The notes under the pieces were generated by a model, which was not told the DNA's origin, did no database searches, and saw only the letters and a program-made list of their open reading frames with translations. 64,000 nt of DNA from Acidobacteriota bacterium (GTDB taxonomy: Bacteria; Acidobacteriota; Vicinamibacteria; Vicinamibacterales; 2-12-FULL-66-21). Location of the stretch: positions 1 through 64,000 of the forward strand of contig QHWT01000074.1 of assembly GCA_003222675.1 (NCBI GenBank). The letters are read 5' to 3'. The position numbers were made by a program, and so were the translations under genes. Numbering within the stretch: the stretch's first letter is position 1; the number at the start of each line of letters is the position of its first letter. Below are positions 1 through 8,353 of this stretch, piece after piece.

Positions 1-16
1 GGGGTGCGCTCTTGAA

Positions 17-709
17 TCAGGCGGCGAGCATCGTTCGAGATCGCCCCGCCGTGAAGACCTTGACCAGAAGCAGTCCGGCGATGAAGCCGCCGATGTGTGC
101 CATATACGCGACGCCGCCGCCGTCGCTTGTCTGCGCGATCGATCCGACCTGGCTGATCAACTGAATCACGATCCAGAAGCCGAGGACCACGATCGCAGGT
201 ACGGACCTTACGCCGGCGCGAGTGAGCACCCTGACGCGGTTCCGGGGGAACAGCAACAGGTAACCGCCCAGCACTCCGCTAATCGCGCCCGACGCGCCCA
301 CGCTCGGGACCCCGGAACCGCCGCTGAACCAGATGTGCGCCAGCCCCGCCGCGAGACCGCAAACGAGGTAGAAGACCAGGTAGCGCGCCGATCCCATGGC
401 GCGCTCGATGTTGTCGCCGAAGATCCAGAGGTAGAGCATGTTGCCGCCCAGGTGCATCCACCCGCCGTGAAGAAACATGGACGTGACGAGCGTGGACCAG
501 TAGGGCAGTGGAATCAGTGGAGGCAGATCGCGGTGAACTGCGTATTCGCGCGGTACAACACCCCAGGCGGTGATGAATGATTGCAGGGCCCCTTCGGATC
601 CCTGTCCCAACTCCAGCAGGAACGCGAGAACGTTGACGACGATCAGGGCGATCGTCACGATCGCGACGCCGCTCTCGCCCGGTCCCCGGTCATCTCCGAT
701 AGGGAACAT
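17..709 (-). CDS. Rhomboid-family intramembrane serine protease
   Basis: This 230-residue polytopic membrane protein should cleave transmembrane substrates within the lipid bilayer. The rhomboid signature is complete: HxxxN at residues 86-90 (HLGGN), the catalytic serine in GASGAISG (Ser140) and the catalytic histidine in AHIGGF (His205). About six hydrophobic segments are visible, starting at residues 16-33. The start is supported by an AGGAGGG Shine-Dalgarno roughly 10 nt upstream. It is transcribed leftward, as is the secreted-protein gene upstream. Substrates cannot be inferred. The family assignment is secure. Confidence 0.93.
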   Translation of the reverse strand: MFPIGDDRGPGESGVAIVTIALIVVNVLAFLLELGQGSEGALQSFITAWGVVPREYAVHRDLPPLIPLPYWSTLVTSMFLHGGWMHLGGNMLYLWIFGDNIERAMGSARYLVFYLVCGLAAGLAHIWFSGGSGVPSVGASGAISGVLGGYLLLFPRNRVRVLTRAGVRSVPAIVVLGFWIVIQLISQVGSIAQTSDGGGVAYMAHIGGFIAGLLLVKVFTAGRSRTMLAA

Positions 710-778
710 GCAGCACCCCTCCTGCGGCCGGCGAGCAACCCTATGCGCAGCAGGCTACGAATGTCGGCTCACCTCCCG

Positions 779-1354
779 CTATTGAATCGCAGGGGCCGGG
801 ACAATCTGGATGATCGTCTTGAATCGCGCGGGTTCGGCGCCCCGCTTGGGATTCAGGTAGCCCGCCGATCCGCCCCACGTGTAGTCCTTCACGGTCACGC
901 TCGGCGGAAACGCCATCGATTCTTCCTTGAACTTCCCGATGTCGAACTCGTGCACCGGCGGTTCTTCGAACAACAGCTCGCCCTTCTGCTTCAACAGCGT
1001 CTTGTAATACGTGACGATCTGCAGGAAGTCGGTCGTGCTGCCGAACAGGTAATACCGCTGGCCACGCCCCGCATCGAACGATCCGACGAACTCGGCGCCG
1101 GGATAAATTTGAACGCCGAGCGTTGCTTCAGTGGGTGCGTCGGTCGGTGAGGCGGCGGCTGGTTGCCTGGGATCCGGCGAAGCGACAGGCGGTTGTCGCG
1201 TCGCGGGCGCAGGCACGGCGGGTGCCGGCAGCACGGGACGTTGTTCGCCGGGCCGCGGAAACGGCTGCGGCGTCTGAGCCACTGAGGTGGCAGCCGCAAG
1301 AACGGCTACAGAAAAACACAGAACAACACAGACGGACCGTCCCCTGTCGATCAT
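779..1354 (-). CDS. Secreted proline-rich protein of unknown function
   Basis: I do not recognise a family. The 191-residue product begins with a signal peptide (hydrophobic core about residues 8-24, cleavage likely after SVAQ). A Pro/Ala-rich linker follows at about residues 28-75. A globular part containing YPGAEFVGSFDAG and YYLFGSTTDFLQIVTYYKT follows; that wording resembles short periplasmic proteins seen next to acidobacterial peptidases, but this is impression only. The reading frame is open further upstream, but MIDRGRS is chosen as the start because it immediately precedes the signal peptide and lies 6 nt after a TATAAT box. It is divergent from the M20 peptidase. Confidence 0.72.
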   Translation of the reverse strand: MIDRGRSVCVVLCFSVAVLAAATSVAQTPQPFPRPGEQRPVLPAPAVPAPATRQPPVASPDPRQPAAASPTDAPTEATLGVQIYPGAEFVGSFDAGRGQRYYLFGSTTDFLQIVTYYKTLLKQKGELLFEEPPVHEFDIGKFKEESMAFPPSVTVKDYTWGGSAGYLNPKRGAEPARFKTIIQIVPAPAIQ

Positions 1355-1360
1355 ATCGCT

Positions 1361-1366
1361 ATTATA
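1361..1366 (-). promoter_or_regulatory. -10 box (TATAAT) of the secreted-protein gene, leaderless spacing
   Basis: On the minus strand TATAAT is followed by 6 nt and then the ATG at 1354. Transcription starting 7 nt downstream of the box would begin at the start codon. No Shine-Dalgarno fits in the gap. Confidence 0.55.
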
Positions 1367-1385
1367 GGTCCCTGCAGGCGACCGG

Positions 1386-1442
1386 GACCTCCGGATCTCG
1401 GACCTCGGATCTCGGACCTCGGATCTCGGATCTCGGCCCTCG
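1386..1442. repeat. Heptamer array (GGATCTC/GGACCTC)
   Basis: About eight consecutive 7-bp units alternate between GGATCTC and GGACCTC in the divergent spacer between the secreted protein and the M20 peptidase. It ends 2 bp before the peptidase start codon. It belongs to the window-wide set of 7-bp degenerate arrays. Confidence 0.8.
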
Positions 1443-1444
1443 AC

Positions 1445-2575
1445 ATGGAACGTCTCCTCCAGCACTGCGAATCCCACGTCGACGAGATCGTCGAAACGAT
1501 CGAAGCGCTCGTCCGCCTGGAATCGCCCAGCACCGATAAAGCGGCCGTCGATCGGTGCGGCGCGGAGATCGCCGAGCGCCTGCGGCGTGCCGGGGCGGAC
1601 GTTGAGCTGCTGCGCCGCGAAGAACGCGGCGATCACATTTTGGCCCGGATCCCGGGATCCGGGCGGCCGGTGCTGCTGCTGGGACACTTCGACACCGTCT
1701 GGCCTGTCGGGGCGCTCGGCCGCATGGCGCTCCGCCGTGACGGCACGCGGCTCCATGGGCCGGGAACATTCGACATGAAAGCGGGCATCGCAATCGCGCT
1801 TGGCGCCATTGCAGCCTTGCGCGCGACCGGCACCGAGCACCCGCCGATCTCCATGCTCTGGACGACCGACGAGGAGATCGGAAGCGGCACGTCGCGGGAG
1901 CCGATCGAATCAATCGCGCGCGGCGCGGCGGCGGTGCTCGTGCTCGAGCCGGCGCTCCCCGGCGGCGCCCTCAAAACGGCGCGCAAAGGCTGCGGCGAGT
2001 TCGAGCTCACGGTGCAGGGGATTGCCGCCCACGCCGGCGTCGATCCCGGCAAAGGCGCGAGCGCGATCCACGAGCTCGCCGCGCAGGTCGCCAGGATCCA
2101 ACGGTTCGAGGACCTCGATCGCGGCGTCAGCGTCAACGTAGGAATCATCGAGGGAGGCAGCCGGCCGAACGTCGTCGCCGAACACGCACGGGCCGTCGTC
2201 GATGTACGTGCCCCGACGATGACCGACGCCAGGAGAGTGGAAGCGGAGTTTCAGCGCTTGCAACCAGTCGGTCGCGGGACACGTCTCAACATTAGAGGCG
2301 GGTTCGAGCGGCCGCCACTGGAGCGAACGGCGGCCGTGGCGCACCTCTTCTCGGTCGCGCGCGGCGTGGCGTCGCTGCTCGGGCGCGACCTCCAAGAAGG
2401 ATCCACCGGGGGCGGTTCCGACGGCAACTTCACCGGTGCGCTTGGCGTGCCCACGATCGACGGGCTGGGACCTGTCGGTGACGGCGCGCACGCCGCACAC
2501 GAATACGTGGACGTTGCGGAACTGCCTTGGCGCGCCGCGCTGGTGGCGGGCCTGCTCAACCGCCTCACGAGTTAA
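1445..2575 (+). CDS. M20 family metallopeptidase (glutamate carboxypeptidase-like)
   Basis: This 376-residue zinc aminoacylase/carboxypeptidase of the M20/M25/M40 family probably hydrolyses peptides or N-acyl amino acids. The metal ligands are visible: His81 and Asp83 in GHFDTVWP, bridging Asp110 in GPGTFDMKAG, the general-base Glu pair 143-144 in TTDEEIGS, Glu168 in LEPALP, and a C-terminal His near 349-352 (HAAHEYV). The central dimerisation domain, with GIAAHAG at about 192-198, is present. Length matches CPG2-type enzymes. No signal peptide is seen, so it should be cytoplasmic. Exact substrate unknown. Confidence 0.9.
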   Translation: MERLLQHCESHVDEIVETIEALVRLESPSTDKAAVDRCGAEIAERLRRAGADVELLRREERGDHILARIPGSGRPVLLLGHFDTVWPVGALGRMALRRDGTRLHGPGTFDMKAGIAIALGAIAALRATGTEHPPISMLWTTDEEIGSGTSREPIESIARGAAAVLVLEPALPGGALKTARKGCGEFELTVQGIAAHAGVDPGKGASAIHELAAQVARIQRFEDLDRGVSVNVGIIEGGSRPNVVAEHARAVVDVRAPTMTDARRVEAEFQRLQPVGRGTRLNIRGGFERPPLERTAAVAHLFSVARGVASLLGRDLQEGSTGGGSDGNFTGALGVPTIDGLGPVGDGAHAAHEYVDVAELPWRAALVAGLLNRLTS

Positions 2576-2700
2576 GGCCTCGGGCCTCAGGCTCGGGCTT
2601 CAGAAGCGTCCGGATGGTTTGGGACAACGGCCGCTCGGAAGTTGGACCGTTGGCTGCGAGTGATGGAATGCCCGGGGCCTGGAGCCTGAAGCCCTTTCCT
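2576..2700. repeat. Inverted heptamer repeat, GGCCTCA/GCCTGAA family
   Basis: The spacer between the M20 peptidase and htpX begins with GGCCTCGGGCCTCAGGCTC and ends with GGAGCCTGAAGCCC, its approximate reverse complement. The same GGAGCCTGAAGCC word recurs near 17925 and 40155. No gene is visible here. Confidence 0.7.
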
Positions 2701-2711
2701 TACCGCTGGGA

Positions 2712-2717
2712 TACAAT
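2712..2717 (+). promoter_or_regulatory. -10 box (TACAAT) of htpX, leaderless spacing
   Basis: TACAAT ends 6 nt before the htpX ATG, so the expected transcription start coincides with the start codon. No clear -35 hexamer and no Shine-Dalgarno are seen. Confidence 0.5.
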
Positions 2718-2723
2718 TGATTT

Positions 2724-3572
2724 ATGCCAAACGGACTTAAAACCGCGCTGCTGCTGGGCCTCCTGAGCGGCGTGCTGCTCGCGATAGGACAATTGCTGGG
2801 GGGATCCAACGGGCTGATGCTGGCTTTCGTGATCGCCGCGGTCATGAACTTCGGCTCGTACTGGTTCTCGGACAAGATCGTGCTGCGGATGTACCGTGCG
2901 CAGGAAGTTGCCGCTGGTCACCGTCTCCATACCATCGTCGAACGCCTTACGCGGCAGGCGAACCTGCCGATGCCGAAGGTTTACGTGATCCCGGATCCGT
3001 CTCCGAACGCGTTTGCCACGGGACGCAATCCCGAGCATGCGGCGGTCGCGGCCACAGAGGGCATCCTGCAGATTCTGACCGATAACGAACTGGAAGGGGT
3101 TGTCGCCCACGAGCTCGCGCACGTCAAGCACCGCGACATCCTGATCAGCTCGGTCGCCGCGACGATTGCGGCAGCCATCATCATGGTCGCCCGCATGGCG
3201 CACTTCGCGGCGCTTTTCGGCGGCTATGGCGGGCGGGGCGACGATCGCGACCGGGGCAACAACCCGATTGCGCTTCTCGCGACGATAATCCTGGCGCCGC
3301 TGGCCGCCGCGCTCATCCAGATGGCGATCTCCCGCTCGCGCGAGTTCGCGGCGGACGCCGGGGGCGCGCGCATCACGGGCAACCCGTACGGGCTCGCGGA
3401 TGCGTTGCGGAAAATCGACGCGGTTTCCAAGAAGGTCCCCCTCGATGCGAACCCCGCAACGGCTCACATGTTCATCGTAAAGCCGTTTTCCGGGGCGGGA
3501 TTGATGTCGCTCTTCAGCAGCCACCCTCCGACCGAAGCCCGCATCCGCGCGCTGCTCGGCGGCATCCGGTAG
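2724..3572 (+). CDS. htpX: HtpX-type membrane zinc metalloprotease (M48)
   Basis: The product is a 282-residue M48B peptidase that degrades damaged or misfolded membrane proteins with its active site facing the cytoplasm. Two N-terminal membrane helices (about residues 5-25 and 30-46) precede the zinc motif HELAH at 129-133. The third ligand lies in [10 protein letters not shown] further on. A hydrophobic pair flanks residues 140-200. The C-terminal [12 protein letters not shown] motif is typical of HtpX. It is followed by a ClpA/C-type gene on the same strand, a protein-quality-control grouping, although the 200-nt gap suggests separate transcription. Confidence 0.95.
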   Translation: MPNGLKTALLLGLLSGVLLAIGQLLGGSNGLMLAFVIAAVMNFGSYWFSDKIVLRMYRAQEVAAGHRLHTIVERLTRQANLPMPKVYVIPDPSPNAFATGRNPEHAAVAATEGILQILTDNELEGVVAHELAHVKHRDILISSVAATIAAAIIMVARMAHFAALFGGYGGRGDDRDRGNNPIALLATIILAPLAAALIQMAISRSREFAADAGGARITGNPYGLADALRKIDAVSKKVPLDANPATAHMFIVKPFSGAGLMSLFSSHPPTEARIRALLGGIR

Positions 3573-3600
3573 GAAGCGGCAGTACCACTTTCACATGGCC

Positions 3601-3634
3601 GCATGGGAGGACAACGTGTCCGTCCTCCCGATGC
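3601..3634 (+). terminator. Strong hairpin after htpX, possible terminator
   Basis: GGGAGGAC at 3605-3612 pairs perfectly with GTCCTCCC at 3622-3629, extended by GCAT/ATGC at the base. Only a short TTTT follows at a distance, so intrinsic termination is plausible but not certain. The rest of the 3573-3785 spacer holds no gene I can support. Confidence 0.5.
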
Positions 3635-3696
3635 GCTGTGGTTTTCCGGCCACGCCGACACGTAAGTACTTGCCGCTTTTCTTTTGTCCTCAGCGA

Positions 3697-3728
3697 CTTA
3701 AACGGGCCTCAGCCAACCGCCCTATATT
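3697..3728 (+). promoter_or_regulatory. Candidate promoter of the Clp ATPase gene
   Basis: CTTAAA at 3697-3702 is followed about 17 nt later by CCCTATATT. This is compatible with a housekeeping -10 (TATATT at 3723) and also vaguely resembles the heat-shock sigma-32 pattern. Weak; given as a candidate only. Confidence 0.3.
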
Positions 3729-3785
3729 TGGCGTTCATTTTGCTCCGTCTCGAGTAGCGATAGCGCTTCAGGGTTGGAGGAGCTC

Positions 3786-6077
3786 GTGGAAGATTTCGAT
3801 ATTCCGCAGAACAAGATGGCCGAGTCGGCCGAGCACGTTGTCGATCGCGCGCTCGAGGAGGCCCGGCGCCGCGAGCACGCGTTGCTGACGAACGAGCACG
3901 TTTGTCTGGCATTCGCACAAGTCGAGTGGGACATGTTCGGGCAGGTCATGCGCGACCTCGAGCTCAACCCGCACGAGATCCTCCAGGCGCTCGAAGAGCA
4001 CCTCAGGCTCCTGCCTAGCGTTCCCGGGCGCGACCTTCGCGTGGCGCCGTCGACGAAGCTGCTGTTCAAGCTGGCGCTGCTGCACGCGAGCCGCTGCGGC
4101 CGCCATACGATCGAGGCGTCAGATCTGTTTTCGGCGATCTTCGAGGAGACTCAGGGCATCCCCGTCTCGATCATCCGCCGGCACGGCATCGAGCCGGAGG
4201 CGCTCGTTTCCAGGCTTGCCACGCGGATGCGCGATCACGAGCTCCGGGAGGAGCGCCTGAAGAAGCGGTTCGAGCTGCCGCCGTTCCTGAAGCATTTCGC
4301 GACGAACCTCAACCAGCTCGCGCGACAGGACAAGATCCCGCCGGTCTTCGGCCGCGATGCGGAAATCGACCGCGTACTCGAGATTCTCTGCCACCGCGAG
4401 CGCGCCAACTCGGTCCTGCTCCTCGGTGAGCCGGGCGTCGGCAAGACAGCGATCGCGGAAGGCATCGCGCGCCGCATCGAGTTCGAGCCGGAGAAGGTGC
4501 CCGTTCGCCTGCGCGACTGCCAGATCGTCAATCTGCAGATGAACACCATGGTGGCGGGAACGATGCTGCGTGGCATGTTCGAGGATCGCATCCAGAACGT
4601 GATCCGCGAGATCAAGGAGCGCCCGACCCTTATTCTCTTCATCGATGAAGTGCACACGATGATTGGCGCGGGCTCCGCGCTCGGCGCGCCCTCCGATGCC
4701 GCCAACGTGTTCAAGTCGGTGCTCGCCCGCGGCGAGGTCCGCATCGTCGGCGCAACCACGCTCAGCGAGTACAAGGAATTCATCCAGGAAGACGAGGCGC
4801 TTGCGAGGCGGTTCCGCACCGTGCAGGTGACGGAGCCCACGATCGACGAGACGCGCATGATTCTTTACAATCTGCGGCCGCGCCTGGAGCGCAACTACTC
4901 CGTTCGGATCAAGGACGAGGCTATCGAGACCGCGCTCGAGATGTCGCCGCGCTACATGCGGCACCTTCAGTTGCCCGACAAAGTGATTGGCTGGCTCGAT
5001 ACGGCGTCGGTGCGTGCCGAGATCGATCGGCGCTGGGAAGTCGGCGGCGACGACGTCGTGCAGGTGATCTCGCAGGTCGCGCGCATTCCCGAGGACATGG
5101 TCTTCCGCGACGTCACCGACCGCTTTCACGACATGGAAGATCGCCTCGGCTCACGCATCGTCGGTCAGCGTACGGCGATCGATGCGGTCGCGCGCCGGCT
5201 CGTGCTGAACAAGGGACCCTTGAAGGACGGATTCGATCGCCCTGATGGCGTGCTGCTGTTCCTCGGCCCGACCGGCGTCGGCAAGACCGAGCTCGCGAAG
5301 TCCGTCGCCGAATTTCTCTTCGGCGACGAGAAGAAGATGATTCGCGTCGACATGTCGGAATACCAGGACGGCGCTGTTGCGGTTGACAAGCTGATCGGCA
5401 TGCCGCGCGGAATCGTCGGATCTGAGCGCGGCGGGGTGTTGACGAACCAGTTGAAGGACAATCCGTACTCGGTCGTCCTCCTCGACGAGGTCGAGAAGGC
5501 CAGTCCGGGAATGCTGAACCTGTTCCTCCAGGCGTTCGACGAAGGCTGGATCACGGACGGACGCGGCAAGCGCGTGTATCTCAGCGACGCCATCGTCATC
5601 ATGACGTCGAACATTGGCGGCGAATATTTCCGGAAGCTGACGAGTCCGCTGGGGTTTTATGCCAAGCAGATCGGCATCGAGCAGGTCCAGGGGGACATCA
5701 CGCGCGAGCTGGAGCGCCGCTTCACGCCGGAGTTCCGCAACCGCATCGACGAAGTGATCATCTTCTCGCCGTTGACACGAGACGAGGTCCGGCAAATCGC
5801 GCTACAGCAGATTGGGAAGATTGAAGCGACGCTGACGAAGAGCGGCCGCACCCTGCACGTCACTCCCGAGGCGGTCGAGCAGATCGTCCAGGACGGTTAC
5901 AGCCTTGCCTACGGCGCGCGCTTCCTGAAGCGCATCATCGAGTCGAAGATCAAGCTGCCGATCAGCCAGCGCTGGGCCGAAGGCCAGGCGTTCCTCGCAG
6001 ATGTCAAGGGCGGCGTCGTTGAGATCGAAGTCGTAAGCGCCGCGGGAGGCTATGCCGCACTGGCGGCTACAGCCTAG
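3786..6077 (+). CDS. ClpA/ClpC-type AAA+ unfoldase
   Basis: This 763-residue ATPase should unfold proteins and feed them to a ClpP-like peptidase. An N-terminal Clp repeat domain (about 10-150) precedes two AAA modules. D1 has GEPGVGKT near residue 215 and LFIDEVH near 286. D2 has GPTGVGKTE near 494 and VVLLDEVEKAS near 564. The sequence SPLGFY near 621 occupies the position of the ClpP-docking (I/L)GF loop, so ClpP binding is likely. There is no ClpB-type middle coiled coil. GTG at 3786 is chosen because GGAGG lies 5 nt upstream; a TTG at 3774 is possible. clpP and clpS are not in the window. ClpA versus ClpC cannot be settled by eye. Confidence 0.88.
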   Translation: MEDFDIPQNKMAESAEHVVDRALEEARRREHALLTNEHVCLAFAQVEWDMFGQVMRDLELNPHEILQALEEHLRLLPSVPGRDLRVAPSTKLLFKLALLHASRCGRHTIEASDLFSAIFEETQGIPVSIIRRHGIEPEALVSRLATRMRDHELREERLKKRFELPPFLKHFATNLNQLARQDKIPPVFGRDAEIDRVLEILCHRERANSVLLLGEPGVGKTAIAEGIARRIEFEPEKVPVRLRDCQIVNLQMNTMVAGTMLRGMFEDRIQNVIREIKERPTLILFIDEVHTMIGAGSALGAPSDAANVFKSVLARGEVRIVGATTLSEYKEFIQEDEALARRFRTVQVTEPTIDETRMILYNLRPRLERNYSVRIKDEAIETALEMSPRYMRHLQLPDKVIGWLDTASVRAEIDRRWEVGGDDVVQVISQVARIPEDMVFRDVTDRFHDMEDRLGSRIVGQRTAIDAVARRLVLNKGPLKDGFDRPDGVLLFLGPTGVGKTELAKSVAEFLFGDEKKMIRVDMSEYQDGAVAVDKLIGMPRGIVGSERGGVLTNQLKDNPYSVVLLDEVEKASPGMLNLFLQAFDEGWITDGRGKRVYLSDAIVIMTSNIGGEYFRKLTSPLGFYAKQIGIEQVQGDITRELERRFTPEFRNRIDEVIIFSPLTRDEVRQIALQQIGKIEATLTKSGRTLHVTPEAVEQIVQDGYSLAYGARFLKRIIESKIKLPISQRWAEGQAFLADVKGGVVEIEVVSAAGGYAALAATA

Positions 6078-6091
6078 AGGATTTGCTGACT

Positions 6092-6230
6092 GGGTGATTT
6101 CTTGATTTGGTGATTTCGTGATTTGGTGAATTTTTGTGTGCGCGCGCTACCGCGCACACTTTCAAAAGCGCGAGCGGCAGCTCGCGCGACGCTGAATCAC
6201 CAAATCACCAAATCCGCAATCACCAAATCG
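6092..6230. repeat. Composite inverted repeat with two GC hairpins, copy 1
   Basis: Outer arms are runs of TGATTTGG-like words (6092-6131) and their complements AATCACCAA (6195-6230). Inside lie two hairpins: GTGTGCGCG/CGCGCACAC (6136-6159, loop CGCTAC) and GCGCGAGC/GCTCGCGC (6168-6187). The same architecture occurs at 35650-35770. No gene is present; located between two convergent genes. Confidence 0.8.
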
Positions 6231-6240
6231 CGACATCCAA

Positions 6241-7266
6241 TCACCACCGAAATTCCTTCTGCTCCGGCGCGCTCGGTTCGTCGTCGGACGCGTCGTGCTT
6301 CTGTTCCTTGATCTTTCGCACCCTCTGATTGACGTTGTGCCGCTCCTGCAGCATGTCGATGAGCGCGCGGACGGTGCCGATGTATTCAGGCGGCGCGTAA
6401 GCGCCGGCATACAGGCGCTGATAACTCTCGACCATGTGCGGAAAGGCGTGGGCGAGAAAGCCCATGAAATGATCCTTTGTGCCGCCCTTCAGATACAGCA
6501 CGTTGGCGCCCATGAACGCGGCCCCATGATCGGCGACCGCCTTAATCGTCGCGTCGAGCTTTGATGTCTGCGTTGTGAATCCCGGGATCACGGGCGCCAT
6601 CAGGACCCCGGCGTTGATCCCCGCGTCACGCAGCTTCCGGACGGCGCGAAGCCGTTGCAGCGGATGCGCCGTGCCGGGCTCGAGCGCGCGCCATGCATCC
6701 TCGTCGACGGTGGGCACGCTCAAATATACGGTGCAGCTCGCTACGCGCGACAGTTCCGCCAGGAGCTCGGCGTCGCGAACGATCATCGGTCCTTTAGTGA
6801 CGATGCCAACGGGTGTGCGCCCCGCGATCAAGGCTTCGAGGGACCGCCGCGTGAGCTTGTAATGCCCTTCGATCGGTTGATACGGATCCGTTGCCGTCCC
6901 GAGTGCGACCTGTTCACGCATCCACGACGGCTTGTCGAGCTCGCGCCTGAGCACCTCCGGGAAATTCACCTTCACGAAGATGAGCGACGAGAAGTCGTCG
7001 CCCGGTCCGAGCTCGAACTGCGTCTGGTACCGCCGCGCAAAGCAGTAGTGACACCCATGCGTGCAGCCGCGATACGGGTTCAGCGTCCAGTTGAACGGCA
7101 TGCCTTGGACTGGATTGAGCGCAGACCGGCAGGTGATTTCCTGGTAGCGCGCTTCGTCCGCACGCCGTTGCGCCTGGTCGAGCGACTCGGGCCCGTGCTC
7201 GCGGACCTGCAGCGCTATCGTCCTGGTAGTCGGTGGTTTACGGCCGAGATCGAAGAGAGCGTCCAT
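6241..7266 (-). CDS. Radical SAM protein, PA0069/SplB-like family
   Basis: A 341-residue radical SAM enzyme. The iron-sulfur/SAM motif is CTHGCHYC (Cys68, Cys72, Cys75 from the start chosen), preceded by the NPYRGC context typical of the PA0069/Rv2578c group. The body contains GTATDPYQPIEGHYKLTR and VYLSVPTVDEDAWRALEPG, also diagnostic of that group. The biochemical role is not established for the family; similarity to spore photoproduct lyase is often noted. ATG at 7266 (MDALFDLG) is preferred over one 22 codons earlier, because a TACAAT box about 24 nt before it would otherwise be inside the gene. Confidence 0.85.
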   Translation of the reverse strand: MDALFDLGRKPPTTRTIALQVREHGPESLDQAQRRADEARYQEITCRSALNPVQGMPFNWTLNPYRGCTHGCHYCFARRYQTQFELGPGDDFSSLIFVKVNFPEVLRRELDKPSWMREQVALGTATDPYQPIEGHYKLTRRSLEALIAGRTPVGIVTKGPMIVRDAELLAELSRVASCTVYLSVPTVDEDAWRALEPGTAHPLQRLRAVRKLRDAGINAGVLMAPVIPGFTTQTSKLDATIKAVADHGAAFMGANVLYLKGGTKDHFMGFLAHAFPHMVESYQRLYAGAYAPPEYIGTVRALIDMLQERHNVNQRVRKIKEQKHDASDDEPSAPEQKEFRW

Positions 7267-7330
7267 GTAGGGTTTCGCCCGATTTTCGCCATTGTAGTCG
7301 ATCTTTGAAGCGCAACGCCATCCCATCAAC

Positions 7331-7437
7331 ATCTCGTGGCTTCAGACTTCAGGCGGAAGGCTGGGGAGAGGCGTGGGCGCTTGCTCTTCCACCTAAAGGT
7401 GGAAGCCACGAGAACCTACAAGGTGAAGCCACGAGAT
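7331..7437. repeat. Inverted repeat ATCTCGTGGCTTCA with internal hairpin
   Basis: ATCTCGTGGCTTCA (7331-7344) is exactly complementary to TGAAGCCACGAGAT (7424-7437). A third partial copy GGAAGCCACGAGAA lies at 7401-7414, and TTCCACCT-AA-AGGTGGAA forms a perfect hairpin at 7387-7404. It fills most of the 178-nt spacer downstream of the prenyltransferase. Confidence 0.8.
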
Positions 7438-7444
7438 CGCGTCG

Positions 7445-8353
7445 TCAGAAAAGGTAAGCCAGCGCGAACCCGATCTGCGCGACGAACATCATTCTGTACA
7501 TGTGCGCCCACGAAACATGATTCTCTTCGACCGCGAGATCTTCGGGACGCCGCAGCATCAGGTAACAGACGTAGATGCCGTACGCTGTCATTACCACAGC
7601 GAGGAGCTGCAACAGCGCGAAGTGGCCGGTGAGGATCCCGGCCCACGCGCCCACCGAGATCATGAGGAAGGGCAGCACGAATGACGGCGAGATCATCCAG
7701 GCGGCTTGACGGACGCCGTAGATGATCGGCAGCGTGCGGCAGCCGCCGCGCGCATCTCCCTCCATGTCTGCGAAATCCTTCGTCGTGGACGCGCCGAGCA
7801 GGAACAGCCCGAAGATTGCGCCGATGTACCACGGTTCGAGGCCGACGATGGTTTTCACCGACGACCATCCGGCAACCTTCAACAGCACGCCGCGTGGAAT
7901 GGCGATCGTGACGTTCGCCCAGATGCCGCGCTTCTTCGTCCGCAGCGGCGGCACGGAATAGATGTAGGTGCAGATCACGGCGAGGAACACCAGCCAGAAG
8001 CACTCGTGCCGCCCCTTCGGCGCGACCAGCCACGCGAGCACGAGCGCAATGCCGTAGGTCAACCAGGTGAACACCCATGCATCCCGCAGCGAGAGGCGTT
8101 CCGAGGGGAGCGGACGCTTCGGCTTGTTCACGCGATCGATTTCCAGATCGTAAATCTGGTTGAGCGCGTTATTGCCCGCGTTCAGGACGGCCGCCATCAG
8201 CGCACCGATCAGGGGATAGACGATCAGATGGGGATGCCAGGATTCGCGGGGCACGGCACCGTACGCCGTCGCGGCGCCCGAGACGAATCCCAGCGCTGGC
8301 GCGACGAGCGTGAACGGCCGGCTGAACTCGAGCAGCAGTGACGCCCGTCTCAT
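7445..8353 (-). CDS. UbiA-family prenyltransferase
   Basis: This 302-residue integral membrane protein should transfer a prenyl group from a prenyl diphosphate to an aromatic or polar acceptor. The first Asp-rich motif is NALNQIYDLEIDRVNKPKRP and the second is DFADMEGDARGG; eight to nine hydrophobic helices are visible. The NQxxDxEIDxVNKP wording is close to homogentisate prenyltransferases, although geranylgeranylglyceryl-type enzymes also fit. ATG at 8353 is chosen because it forms an ATGA overlap with the stop of the preceding VTE5/DUF92 gene in its restored frame; an ATG 7 codons earlier is possible. Last gene of the leftward cluster. Confidence 0.87.
   Translation of the reverse strand: MRRASLLLEFSRPFTLVAPALGFVSGAATAYGAVPRESWHPHLIVYPLIGALMAAVLNAGNNALNQIYDLEIDRVNKPKRPLPSERLSLRDAWVFTWLTYGIALVLAWLVAPKGRHECFWLVFLAVICTYIYSVPPLRTKKRGIWANVTIAIPRGVLLKVAGWSSVKTIVGLEPWYIGAIFGLFLLGASTTKDFADMEGDARGGCRTLPIIYGVRQAAWMISPSFVLPFLMISVGAWAGILTGHFALLQLLAVVMTAYGIYVCYLMLRRPEDLAVEENHVSWAHMYRMMFVAQIGFALAYLF

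Noticed and set aside
4119-5129. Long antisense frame within the Clp ATPase gene
   Set aside because: High G+C codon bias opens antisense frames; the sense strand encodes an intact AAA+ protein. The same applies to 19705-21486 and 43388-45103.
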